In this document: piece after piece, positions 21,928 through 33,890 of the stretch
Layout of the letters: every line of letters begins with the position of its first letter
How positions within the stretch are numbered: position 1 is the first letter of the stretch
Assembly (NCBI RefSeq): GCF_017654505.1
Contig: NC_054535.1
Location: forward strand, 81,407,603 to 81,471,602
DNA from: Polyodon spathula
Lineage: Eukaryota; Chordata; Actinopteri; Acipenseriformes; Polyodontidae
Direction: 5' to 3'
DNA length: 64,000 nucleotides
Notes under the pieces: model-generated
The model's database searches: none
The model's input: the letters and a program-made list of their open reading frames with translations, nothing else
Told to the model about the DNA's origin: nothing
Program-made: the position numbers and the translations under genes

Positions 21928-23230
21928 TGAGACAAAACTTACAATACGTAAACTTCTTGCAGAACATACAGAATGTCACATTTCTCATTGAGAGCCATTT
22001 TTTATGCTAGAATCTGCAATAATGAGACTACCATGGTAGAAAGAAAGTGCTTTGAAGTTCCCTTTTTATAAGAACTTCAAAGAAATAAATTACTTATTTC
22101 AACAGGAAGAATTAACTCCGGTGAGGAAAGCTGTTTTTGCTTCAATACTTTGTATACGTCACAGGAAAAGGAAGCTGTTGCATAAGCAAGGAATTAGGTG
22201 GGAACTGGCACAGGAGGTTCAAGGGTGCGTGTAATACCCAAAGGCTTGTTTCTGTTCATAAATAAAACTGTTAGTTGGCAAGAATCTACTATCTAGCGAT
22301 CACAATTAACGGATGTTATGACTGCTCATTTTTTTTTAATACATTTTATACATAATTAAATAAGAGAAGTGTAAATTCTGGAATCAATTAAGTTAATTAT
22401 TGAATGTATTTCACATACTGTTTTATGATTGTATTATTACATATAGCAATTGCTGTAGCCTAAATACATTTATATTAGTACAGTAAATATAATGCTTATT
22501 ACCATACTAATGCAGTAAATAAAGTCTTTTCACAGTAAATAAAGTATTTTGATACATGTAAATATAGGAGCTGAAAACATAAAAGGGCTCTGCACTGCAG
22601 AGGTGGCTCTTGGGGTGATAGGAATAGTCCAGTTGCATTAGGATCTGAAAGGAGAGATAGTAAAGGGTTCCCTGACTGACCTGGTGCTGCCTTCGAATGA
22701 AGTGAGGGACAGCCTCTGAAGCCAGGAGCGGGAAGGCATCCCACAGGGAACCTGGGATAACGAGAGATGGGTTAGTATGGGACTTGGGCACTAAGAGTGT
22801 AAAGCGGGCCAGGTCCCGAGCAAAAGAAGAACAGCGCCTCACGTGGTGAGGTAAAACAGGTGCATGAGCTGCGCAAGGATAGTGTGGCCGGGGGTCCCCT
22901 CTGACTCACTCTGTGAGAACCCCCCTAGTGCGAGGACGAGGTAGCGTGGCTGACCTGAGGCCGGGGAGTGAATCCACACTTACCCCCCCAAAGAATGGAC
23001 CCCTGGTTCCCCGCAGAAACCCTCACCATGAGACAAACAATAGAGTCGCGCCAGTGCATAACATAAAATGGAACAGCTAGAAAGGAGACGGGAAAGGAAG
23101 GGATGTACAAGACAAACAGGAGGGGTTGGGATAGAGTTAGTGTGGAATGGTTATGTGATTACCTGCCGCTCAGTGAAGAGGAAAATATTCCTTTCCTAAT
23201 AGGGGAAAACTTCCGGTGACTTTGGCAGTC
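21928..23230. other. Unannotated DNA, part of a G/A-rich block
   Basis: No gene was recognised in the first 500 bp. From about 22550 the plus strand becomes G- and A-rich and less AT-biased than its surroundings. Minus-strand frames of 111 codons (22507-22842) and 61 codons (22925-23110) have no domain I can name. They lie downstream of the recombinase relic on the same strand and may be the 3' part of the same retroelement; this is inference. Confidence 0.35.
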
Positions 23231-23480
23231 AGGAAGCCCCCACTCCAGACATGCAAGCTATTTTTTGATGGGATGCTGCTATGTCGGTAGGGGATGAACA
23301 GCTGCATGAGTTGACTGCTGCGGAGGTCCAGTGCCCCATGTTCTTGATTATTTGGAGATTGATGTTGGCTTTAGCTGCAGAAGTAGCTGCCCTGATTCTA
23401 AATGAAAGAGGGGTTTAGAATTGGGGTTGAAGGCCAGTTCTGGAAACAAGGGTAGTGAGATGGGATGCAAACCAGTAACG
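23231..23480 (-). pseudogene. Tyrosine recombinase relic (DIRS/Ngaro or Crypton type)
   Basis: Translation of the minus strand gives the C-terminal half of a tyrosine recombinase: LVSRTGLQPQF, a stop, then SFRIRAATSAAKANINLQII, KNMGHWTSAAV and an SPTDI tail. In intact DIRS-like elements this region reads HSFRIGAAT, GRWSSDAY and YIRTP. The FRI arginine is kept, but the box-II histidine is Leu, GRW is GHW and the position of the catalytic tyrosine is Cys, so the enzyme is dead. Such enzymes integrate circular cDNA. No reverse transcriptase was identified nearby, so DIRS-like and Crypton-like origins remain open. Confidence 0.68.
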
Positions 23481-23994
23481 GGATATAATTGTGCAGTTTG
23501 AACTTCTACATGTTGCAGTAGTGAGCAGATCTGAAGTAGAGAGCATAGATCTGTTGTAGTGAGGAGTACTTAACTGTAGAGGGCAGGATCTGCTGAAAAG
23601 TGCAGATAAGAAACTTATTGAAAGATAAGCAAATTTAATCTGAACAAAATGCCTCCTTGAGATTGCAGGAGGTTATTGCACGATTGTCTTCCACCCGGAG
23701 TTTTAAATGATATTTGTCTTTAAGTGTTAAGTTGATTTAGATGGAGTCGAAGATGAGACTGCTTTCGGCAGAGGTCTAAATCAGTGGAAGACCAATCGAC
23801 AAATTGTTATCTGCTGTTGAGTTGGTGGTGGAGAATGCTTTATGGTACTCATAGAACATACTCCCGTATCTAACTGAGAGCTCTGCAATGTAGAATAAAT
23901 ATTGATCCAGCTCTTGACGACGGTCTGGAACTTAATGTTGTGTGACTTGAGTGTAATGTTGATATCTTAACCAATTGTTTATTTTCTGGAGAGA

Positions 23995-24067
<73 letters not shown>

Positions 24068-25560
24068 AGGGGCTGTAGAAATTATAGACAGTTTGTCAGT
24101 ACAGGCAAGTGAGGCATGGCCTCACCGAGTGCGCTCTGTCTATCTATGAAGACATTTTGCGTTTATTTATTTATCATTATTAAAATATACCGAATACATA
24201 TTTCAGGACAGTTAAGCATTTATTTGTATTTATTATTATTAAAATATATAGATTACATATTTTAGGGCAGTTAAGCATGTATATAAATAAGTTAACATAG
24301 GTCCACGAGACGCGCCTGCAGTTTGATTTAAAATGTCACCAATTTGACGAGTTGGACTTGCTCTCTCTTGAAAGCGCAGCGGCAGAAATCTAGAAGATTG
24401 CAGTACTGAGACACAGATCTCATAGTGCCTCATGAAGCTGCCTGCTTACCTCGGCAACTTAGCACTCCCAGTAGTCTCCAAATGAGGACATTGCCGTGGC
24501 AACCATTGCCTGTGACGCACCAGTGGAAAGGTTGCAGCACAGTGTCATTGGAGTTCATGCGATCAGCAATTATTATATATTTTTTTGTAATGGTTTGTTT
24601 TGAAAGTGATGTTATGTGAGTAGGATTCACGTAATATGTTACAAAGCGCAAAACTAGAATGAGCAAAGCTGGAGTTCCCGTGTTGAAATGAGAATTGAAA
24701 CCAAATTAATGTCCTTACCCATTATGATTCTGTCTCGACTGCTGAAAGTAAGTAGCAGTACATTGCTAAACCAGGAACCCACATGGGGAATAGGCGCAAG
24801 CAATTAACAGATCTACTGTGGAGGCGAGCGTGGAGGGAGCAGAGACTGCAAATGGCATCTGCAAGGAGAGAGTAACAAGATTGTGATTCTTTTATCAAAT
24901 GACCAGGGGGGAGGGAAACTACTTCTGCTTTAACACCGACCTGCTACAGAGGAGAAAATACATTTATGAAAATAACTTTCAGAATCATGTTTATGTACTA
25001 CTCTTTAAAGTAAGATCTAGTGGAAATCCGTCAAAGGAAGATTCCGTTTAGATCTGGCTGTGTAGAACGGGGGAGGGGTGTCTGCTTGTAGTTGCTTACA
25101 GCTGAAGAGGATAGACGGGTTCTGTGAACAAAGCAATGCAATTGCTGCTAACAGGAATGTTAATGCCTTTGTTGAACAGAGCTTTTAAAAGTTTGGCGGA
25201 GGGCCGATCTTTATAACGGCGACAAAGCGGAGGACTAATAATGGCACGGATGGAGATTAGATAATTGCAGGTTTAACTGGCTGCTGCAGTGCAAGAAAGA
25301 AAAAATCTGAGGGACAAGAAGAATCTTCAGAGCACGTAGGAAAACTTGGTCTAAATAATCTGTATCGGAGAGAACGAAAAGATGAAGACTAGACATTAGT
25401 AAAGAGAAAAGGTTTAAGCACTTTTTGACTGTCTGAGCGTTTGCTGAAAAGCAAAACACTAGACAGCGAAGGAGCGTGAGATTGAGGTTTAAATAGGAGA
25501 TTAATAATGATAGACATTAATTAGGCATCCCCAGCGCACCACCCTTTTTGAAAGCAGAAA
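23481..25560. other. G/A-rich block upstream of the recombinase relic
   Basis: Plus-strand sequence is rich in GGAG, GAGA and GAAG words and is visibly less AT-rich than the rest of the window. I found no further domain on either strand. It may be the body of the same retroelement, decayed, or unrelated DNA. Confidence 0.35.
23988..24064. repeat. (GA)n microsatellite
   Basis: About 77 bp of GA dinucleotides with one early interruption (gagggagag). Confidence 0.96.
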
Positions 25561-26192
25561 GTAATTATAGGGTTGAATTCCGCACCGGTCAGAGTAGAAC
25601 ATTGGAATGTTAGGAGCAAGCCCATTGATTACAACACAATGCAAGTTTGCATGATATATTGCCCTCTTATGATGAGCCACGCTTAATGGAGCAGGAGGTG
25701 ATTCTTGAGGTGCTATTTTTTTATGGGTTAGTTTATTCCCACACAGTTTTGTCTATTTTTATTTTATTATCCTAAATTCAGCCTTTGCTGAAGGAAATAC
25801 ACAACACTGAAAATATAAAGCTGCAAACTGGAATGGTTTAGGAGTTAGTGTAGAAGCAGCAGATTTGCAATTTGAAACAACACCCCTCCTGCAGGCTTAT
25901 TTATTCACACAAGTGATCAACACAAAAGCCCAAACCTATCCTGCTGATATAGATGGTCAAATGGATGGATGTAACAGAATAGAATGGCTTCTATCATTCT
26001 TCTATCTTCTATCATTTTTACTTCAGGAACTAAAGCAACATTTAGAACTTTTAAGGAACAATAAGCCTATAAATAATTCATATTTTCTTGAATGGGCTTT
26101 TACAGATGACATCTAAAATTTGCAACATGAAACATTCCCAACATCCAGAAATCTGTCTTTAAATTATAAATAACTCAATTTATGAAGTAATT
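25561..26192. other. Unannotated DNA
   Basis: No gene or repeat family was recognised. The 83-codon frame at 25865 (+) has no domain. Confidence 0.5.
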
Positions 26193-26253
26193 AATTATAT
26201 ATATAGTATGTATAAGATATATATATTATATATATATATATATATTATATATA

Positions 26254-26294
<41 letters not shown>

Positions 26295-26295
26295 T
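26193..26295. repeat. AT-rich imperfect (TA)n tract
   Basis: TA dinucleotides broken by periodic TATTATA steps, which makes several local palindromes. Confidence 0.93.
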
Positions 26296-26574
26296 TTACA
26301 AAAAAAAAGCAAAAAAAAACTTTTTTATAAAACAGGATACTCACATTTAAGGAATGTATTATGTTACCAACAAAGGACCTTGCGCAGACATAATTTGAAA
26401 TGTGAAATTATAACAGGTGATATACACTTTGCACAGACATCTAAATAATTACTCTTTTATAAATATGTTTCAGCCATAAATGTGCTGTTGTCTGCTGTCA
26501 GTTTATTGTGTGATCTCAATAAACATCAATGCCTGACCAATGTAACAGTGTCACAGTTTATTACATATAAAAAA

Positions 26575-26842
26575 TAACATAGAGAATTAAGACTTGAACA
26601 TCTTGTAATCAAAGAAACTATAAAATGGTATCACAAAAGTCAACCAGAAGCTATCATAGTAGTATAATATTTCTTGTTAGATTTTGAAATGTCACATTTT
26701 TCAATTTTTGTCAGTTTTTTGTTGTTTATGAAAAACTACAAAGCGGTATGTAATTCAACATGTTAACGTAACATTATTCAGCAGGTTCATTCAACAAGCA
26801 AGTTAATTCTATAGGGTAATGCAAAACTTTTGACCATAGCTG
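26575..26842. mobile_element. mariner/Tc1-type MITE, copy 2
   Basis: Inverted relative to copy 1 at 14983. The right end reads gcaaaacttttgaccatagc before TG and TA (26843). The interior matches the complement of copy 1 (for example cttgtaatcaaagaaactat and tagtagtataatatttctt). The left terminal repeat is eroded. Confidence 0.75.
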
Positions 26843-26844
26843 TA

Positions 26845-29484
26845 ATCCATCAGCAGCACAATGATATGATTTTGACAAGTAATGGTGTGAATTTAACTGG
26901 GCAATACAAGGAGGTATGGCACTGTGCAAATTAGTTCAGTTGTGAATCCAGTAAATTATAATTTGTCAACGGCTGCCTGTGAGATTGTGGGATGAGCTGA
27001 GTAGGAAAGGACAGGGGATAGAGGGCATACACTGTGCTGCATATTAAACTTAAATTCAGTTAGAGGCTTTTGTGATAAAATTGCTTGTTTGTAATGCTAA
27101 GGCAGTTGCCATTTCACCCCTTCTGCTTGTTCAGAAAATACAGTGGAATCCCTAAATAATCATCTGATTTTCAAATATATGCAAATAATTTTAATAAACA
27201 AACCATACCCCAAAATGAATATTTTCTAGGACTAATAAAGACAGAACTGATTCAGGGTATGACATTTAATGTGATAAAAAAAAAAAATGATTTGGTTCAT
27301 GAGCAAATAGTTGGTAGTTTAGACGTGAATTCAGCATTTCCACAGTCCACTCATTTTGTGTTACTTTTCATTAACGACTATGGGTCAGTCATTATATCTT
27401 GTTTTCACATCTTATTTTTCATCTTGGTCTTCCTTGTGTCTCCTGACATTGTCCTTTGTTTAAAAGGTTTGCATTTTGTACCATATCCCTTATTAGCATG
27501 CTCTTAGTTGTAATAATTAAAATGCATTTGTGCAGATACAAATGAGGCGAGGTGTACAAACTGAATCTTCATTTTACACAAACTGGAAGACAAGTACTGA
27601 ACATTGTATCAAATGTACATTAAACTACAGTTTAAAACTGAAAAAATGGATTAGCGTCAATGTGTTTAATTTGTTTTTTTAATGAAGGACAGCTATGGAA
27701 TTTGTTGTCAAAGAGTCCATGTTTAATAATATTTAAATTAAACATCCTTACATAAATGGTTTGTAAGAAGTTTACTTTTAGACCAATACAACAGGTACGA
27801 GTGTTAACACTGAAAACTATAGAGTCCTGGGAAAACTGTTGGACAACTCCAGCTGACCCAATCAAATTAAACTTGACAGTGAAAACATGGGAAAAATAAA
27901 TGAAATAAAGGACTTGTTTCAATGTAGTCCTGAGCGTGGAGTGGGATTCAAGACAGCCCAAGCCCACCAAAATGTCAAAACCTAGCTTCAGGGCTGAAAG
28001 TTCGTTTTCTTCTTGAAAACTCTAAGAGATCATACCCTAGGATATACATTTTCTTTACATTTATTTTAAAATTGTTGACAGCAGCAAAGACAGGAGTTAA
28101 TGTAGGGAGCTCAGGCACAATAGACAATAGCCTCCCAAACACATGACAAAAAACTCTCCTCAAACACTATACTTCTGGCAAACAAAAGACTTAACATCTG
28201 ATTATTTACTTTCCATCAAAGGAAGTAAGCACAAGCTGTAGTGTCATGAATAAAATAAAATGTACTACTTCTTAGCACAAGAAAATGCAAAGTTCAACGC
28301 AACAGCATGAAAGTATGATAATATCATTAGAAATGTTATACAACACGGAAAACTCACCAATTACATTTTAGTACTACTGGAGTCCTTGCTCATCACTGAT
28401 GTGTCCAATATGTCCAGATTCACCAACCCCATTATTACTTATGATTAATCATGTGTGATATTTTACAACCTTTTACAGTTGTTTATCTAATTATAATACA
28501 CAGTGGCTGATTCATAAAACATTAATTCAGTGATGAGGGCATTTTATTATTACCATAATTATCAAATGCACAGAAAAGTCAATGGATTTATAGCACTGCA
28601 TTGAAAGGGGCTTTTAACTTTGAACTGCTTTTGAGTAATAGTGTTTGATGTGAATACCATGCTGTGTAATGATAACTGTAATGAGCCCAATTTTGATCAA
28701 TGCTAAGAAAATGGCCACAATGTCTCCAATGTTGTGATTTTGAACCGAGCAAACAAAAGCACGGTTTAGGTTGTGCTGGGAAATCCATGAAAAGTAGAAG
28801 GCAGAGAGCGTTTGCAAATCAAAAGAAACAGATTTCCTCTTTAATGTGGAATGCTTCTTACTGTGCATATGTTTCCTGAGATCTTTTCAATAATAATAAA
28901 GTAGTCATTCATTATTTCAAATATATAAGCATCCCACTGCATGAGATTATTGGGAAGTAGATAGAAACAGAATCGTTATAATACGGAAAAATATGATTTA
29001 TATGATTTTTTGTTAGAAATGAATACATTTCAAACTTCATAATTACTAGAAGGCATTTATTACCAGGTGTTTTTATTTTATAAATATAATGCAGTTATTA
29101 TTTCAATGTCACTTTTTTTCAGAATGCACGTGTATGAGTCATAATAAAATGAATCAGTTTGGAATTAATTATTTAACAGAGGTATGAAGTATGAGCTTTA
29201 TATAATTAAAAAAAAGGTAAACATGTTTTGCTTGATTGGAAGCTATAATGTCCAGAGCAGCACTAAGTTTATCAAGCTGTCTCGTCACACAACAGAGCCT
29301 TATATATACAGTGCAAGACTAGCCTGCAGTTCAGGTACGCATAAGATGCTGTATTTGAACATGTAAGATAAGCACCAGGTTATTTCCCACATACAAGATA
29401 CATTGAGCTATTTAAAATTTAATTAAAATACATTATAAATTGAAATTAAACAAGTTATTTTTTATTTTCTCATCGTTATTTAAT
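26845..29484. other. Unannotated complex DNA
   Basis: No gene or repeat family was recognised in 2.6 kb. The 112-codon frame on the minus strand (27632-27970) and the 60-85 codon frames at 27259 (+), 27975 (-) and 28588-28868 (-) have no domain. The sequence around 28600-28900 is of high complexity and could hold a conserved non-coding element. Confidence 0.4.
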
Positions 29485-29620
29485 GTACATCTATGAAAAA
29501 AGTTTTGCATTACCTTATAGAATTAAGAAAAGTTGCTTCATAAAGTCGAATGAAACCAGACTGAATAATGTCACGTTAACATACTAAATCACATACCACT
29601 TTGTAGCTTTTTCAGGTATT
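29485..29620. mobile_element. mariner/Tc1-type MITE, copy 3 (partial)
   Basis: Same orientation as copy 1. It shares gttttgcattaccttataga, the gcttcataaagtcgaatgaa block and accactttgtagctttt, then stops about halfway, so the right half is missing. Confidence 0.7.
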
Positions 29621-30666
29621 CTGAATAAATAAAGTTTTTCCATCTGCAACAACCCCATCCCTTTGCACACTTACTGCACTATATATTATCTGTACTGTAT
29701 AGCAGTGATATTCATTGTGTCTACTGGAGTTTGTTAATATTACATGGTGTGTTTTATGGTACACTTACAACTCATAAATCACCAAATAAAGACAGCTGTT
29801 AACAATTGCTGAAACTGCGTTATTCAGTATGTATACATTTCAGAGAAGTTATAGACCTTTTAGATGTTCAGCTAGTTCCACATTTCAGTAAACCAGAACA
29901 AAGTGCATCTGATTTCTCCTAAAAAATAAGATAATAAATATATGAATTGCTGTCTGAACTACTGTAGATGGAACATATTCTAGTTTACCAAACTGTGTTA
30001 TGCAAAAGGTCTAAGAGAAAATATATGATGAAAACAAATTAATGTTAATGTAATCAGCTGTGCAAAAGAGAACACTCCTCATTCAGGTTCAGCTTCAGTT
30101 AAAGGCACACAATGCAACATGCGTTTAATTAAAAGGCACATTTTGCTGACTTCTAACATTTCAGGGGCAGAATTTAAATATATAATTTATTATTTTTGTA
30201 AAATGTTTTATGAAATGCCACCTAGCTGGAATAAGGTTAATGTATGGTATTTATCATGAAAGTGATCATGTCAAAGATGTGTTCTGTTAGTTTATAGAGG
30301 GCTATTCTTTGTTCTGCTCTTTGGTTTTGTTACACTTTCAGTAGTCGCAGTACTTTGACACACAATTGTAAATGTTTAAAATGTGTATCTATGTTCACAC
30401 CCACTAGAGTGACTAGGCTACACTGTCCAAGACTGCAAATCCCCCCACTCTCAAATTAACCAGTTAACTCGTTAATTCACAAATCTCAAATAATTATCTT
30501 ATTCGGTTGCAAGAATTTGTGGTGATGTTGAGTATAAATTGTACATAAAGTATACTTAATTTTACGTTTCACTAATTCACGTTTACTGTCCTCAATATTT
30601 CAGGATTTATTCAGCCAGCAAAATAACGAGTGACCTACACTGCATAATAAGTTTTAGATCATTTAC
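29621..30666. other. Unannotated DNA
   Basis: AT-rich; no gene or repeat family was recognised. Confidence 0.5.
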
Positions 30667-30757
30667 AGCTGGTTTCCGTGATTAGCACTAATCTTGGACT
30701 ATATTTTAAGAAATGCAGTCTAAGATGAGTGCTAATCAACGACTGTGAAATCAGCTG
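30667..30757. mobile_element. Short palindromic MITE, copy 1
   Basis: About 91 bp with inverted ends: left agctggtttccgtgattagc, right complemented agctgatttcacagtcgttg followed by ATTAGC. It is related to the element at 42001. Non-coding. Confidence 0.65.
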
Positions 30758-31555
30758 TTAGTCTATTAAGTGTTAACCTATGGATAAGTCTGTAAGCTTT
30801 TGTTCCACACTCACCAGAAGAGCAATACAAGTGTAGAGGGCTCACCTGGTCAAACTTTATCAAATAAACTATTAAGTTGTACTAACCAAACCTTTAAGCA
30901 CAAGATAAAAAAAATTGAAAAAAAAGCTTTCAAAATATTAATCATGAACTACCTTACGTTTCTACTAAATAACCTTATTATTGAGCTCTGAAATGTTAAT
31001 GACATAATTATTTTCTGCCAGTCTCATGGTAATAAATGGGAAATTGTCAAGACAAGATACTTATTGCTCACTTTATCTAATTTAACATTTCAGTCATGTT
31101 CATCATTTCAGAAGTGTTTCAAATCAGCAGATCATAACAATAATGAGGGTCTTTTAAGATGAGTTAACAGCTTTAAAGCACTGTCTGAATCACATTTATA
31201 TCTATATAAAACCTAATGGAAAAGAAGAAAAGACTAACTATAAAAATAGTAAAATATACAATAAACCCCTGCTTTTATTGGCAGGAAGTCGAAGCTTGAA
31301 TATATGTTTTTAGATGTATGATGCTGTTTGGTATTTAATTAGGGGAAATACATGATGAGTACTATTTGTGTATACATATAAGTTAACATATAAGTAAATC
31401 TATCTTACAAAAAAATAATAAAATAAGGTAAATATCATTTGTTGTTACACTTTTCGTATATATGGACCAATGGTGCTACATTTAAAACATGTTAAAATAA
31501 ATTATTTCCTTCAGTACTTAAAAAGAGGACATATCCTACAGCCCTTAAATATGAA
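30758..31555. other. Unannotated DNA
   Basis: AT-rich; no gene or repeat family was recognised. Confidence 0.5.
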
Positions 31556-31992
31556 GGTAACACTTTTCCACGGTGTCTCTAGTTACTGTGTGCTTACATA
31601 GTAGTGACTTAATAAATACATGTGTACTTACACATAGTTTAATGTTAGTATGCATAGTTACATTGTACTTAATGTGTAAATCTTTTTACACTACATGTGT
31701 AAGTGCACAATTGGATCAGAAAAGGGTCAGGGTCAGGTTGAGGGTTATATTGTGCAAAAAAGAAAAAGACACATTAAGCCACCTTGGATAAATGTGCTTT
31801 CCAAATAAATAATTAAATAAATGAAGAAAAAGAAGAAGAAGAAGAAGAAGAAGAAGAAGAAGAAGAAGAAGAAGAAGAAGAAGAATGTAACTGTGTATAA
31901 TAACATTGTCATTTTGTGTAAGTACACATGTATTTAATAAGTAACTACTATGCAAATGCATAGTAATTAGAGACACAATGTAAAGTGTTGCC
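31556..31992. mobile_element. MITE with ~80-bp terminal inverted repeats
   Basis: The left arm starts GGTAACACTT and runs through gtgtctctagttactgtg and aatacatgtgtacttacaca. The right arm, complemented, starts GGCAACACTT and runs through gtgtctctaattactatg and aatacatgtgtacttacaca. The arms pair over about 80 bp. The loop is non-coding and holds an (AAG)n tract, so the poly-Leu and poly-Phe frames across it are artefacts. No transposase is encoded. The superfamily is unassigned because no clear target duplication is visible. Confidence 0.8.
31824..31884. repeat. (AAG)n microsatellite
   Basis: About 20 AAG units inside the MITE loop. Confidence 0.95.
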
Positions 31993-32056
31993 AAATTTAT
32001 TAATTATACTTCATAAAGTGTAGGGTCAGAGACAGTACTGCAGTATTGAGTATTAG

Positions 32057-32102
32057 GTCATATATATTCATATATATGTATATATATATACTATATATAA
32101 TT

Positions 32103-32166
<64 letters not shown>
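32057..32166. repeat. (TA)n microsatellite
   Basis: An imperfect start, then an uninterrupted TA tract from about 32105 to 32164. Confidence 0.95.
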
Positions 32167-32170
<4 letters not shown>

Positions 32171-32651
32171 ATATACTGTACCCCAATCTAATAATAAAAT
32201 CTAATAATAAACACAGCCTAGTATCAAAATACTAGGAAGCATCATAAGTGAATATTGTCCATCTGTCCTTACACCAGACTTTTTTTTTTTAAAGAAACAA
32301 CCTACTGTAGAAAGGTTGCTAATTACTGGTTGTCACTTTTTTCTGAAGTGATGTGACAGCAATGGGAGACAGGCATGATGTATTGATATTCAACAAAGGC
32401 ATCAACATTAGCTGACTAACTCATGCTAATTGTATCTCAATGTACTGTGCATATGTCAAGCAGTGATGAGGAATGAAAAATATTTAATGAGTTGTTTTTA
32501 CAGGTCATACAGTTGACATGAACATTGCAAGCAAAGCATTACAGTGTTATATTTGTAGCTTTTAGGCAATGTAAAGTGAAAAACAATCATCAAGGTGTTT
32601 AGAAAAATCACATCATGTCTTGGTTTAGTTTATTTGAGTTTATTCACTTTT

Positions 32652-32672
32652 GGGTTAGGGTTAGGGTTAGGG
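32652..32672 (+). repeat. Interstitial telomere-like repeat
   Basis: GGG followed by three TTAGGG units, the vertebrate telomere hexamer. It is short and sits in ordinary AT-rich DNA. Confidence 0.85.
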
Positions 32673-32774
32673 ATACAAGCAGCAAGTAATTTTTTTTTTC
32701 TTTCCTTGAAAAGCAATTACCTTAGAAAATAGCATAACACAATGTTCTCTAGTCCTTTTCCGTTTGTTTCTCTG

Positions 32775-32808
<34 letters not shown>

Positions 32809-32872
32809 ATATATATTATATATAGAATATATATATTATATATATATCTATCTAGCTATCTATATATCTACT
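32775..32872. repeat. AT-rich imperfect (TA)n and (TATC)n tract
   Basis: TA dinucleotides with TATTATA breaks, then a short tatctatctagctatc stretch. Confidence 0.92.
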
Positions 32873-33825
32873 ATAAAAAAAATGATATTTTTTACCTTTT
32901 ATTTTGGAGTTATTAATAATCAAAGGACGGTTTTAAGCCAAAAAGGTGAGAACCAAACTTGTATTTGATGGAATGGACTCGGAATGTGGACTCACAAGAA
33001 ACAACGGCCATCTTTTGCACATCCTCCTCCTATTTCCTGTAACAGCGGAAATGGATGGTACCATCAAACCTATAGAGCTGTGGGAAGATAAGTGGGCTTC
33101 ACCTGAGTCAAAGAGAAAGTAAAAAACAGAAAACAAAAAACATACAGCTCCATGTAAGCGGTAAGAATGGGGTTTTATAAAGCCCTGGACGAGTTCCTTT
33201 CCTTTATTTTTATTTTCCTTCATGTCAATGCTTTAACACGCTGTGATTCTAGGATCACATAACCCATCATCAATCTTTAAAATGTAACAGACTTCATGAT
33301 GTCTTCAGGCATTTATGGTAGCATTGAGGTACAAGAGAATTAACAAGAAAATAGCAAAATGTATAGCGGGTTATTGCTGTAGACAGTGACATATGGGCCA
33401 AGAAGTGAAGTGGCAGTTTCAGATGGTGTTGTTTTAAGAAGCCTCTGTTTGGGCACGCCATTTAAATCTAAAAAAGGTGCATGTCGTCTGGGCATGATGG
33501 TGATGCTTCTATTGATCTAAGTGGAAGAACCCAGTCAGGTGAAAAATAACTGAATCTGTTGCTGGGTTTCTCTTACAGTTCCATTTAATGCACGAGTGGC
33601 TCTTGGCATTGGAAGTCTTTATTACTTGCATGCACATGACTTGCAATATCATAAACTACATATAATTTGTGTTTGCAAAGGTTATACCATGCAGATAACA
33701 TCAGTAATGTTTATGTATTTAGCAGATTTCAAAAATATCAATTTTTTCCCCTTCCATCAGGCTGATCAAATTCTTTAAATTCAAAAAGCAACCATATGTT
33801 CATTTTAATAACCATAATGTTCATT
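32873..33825. other. Unannotated DNA
   Basis: No gene was recognised. The 96-codon minus-strand frame at 32933-33223 has no domain, and its reading shows no splice or start context that I can defend. Confidence 0.45.
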
Positions 33826-33890
33826 TATATATATATATTATATATATTATATATATTATAATATATATATAATATATATATATATATATT
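33826..33890. repeat. AT-rich imperfect (TA)n tract
   Basis: TA dinucleotides with ATTATA interruptions. Confidence 0.92.

Noticed and set aside
31716..31994. Frames with long Leu or Phe runs
   Set aside because: They translate an (AAG)n microsatellite in a MITE loop.
32933..33223. A possible 96-codon exon on the minus strand
   Set aside because: No domain, no convincing splice or start context, and a composition like that of the other chance frames.
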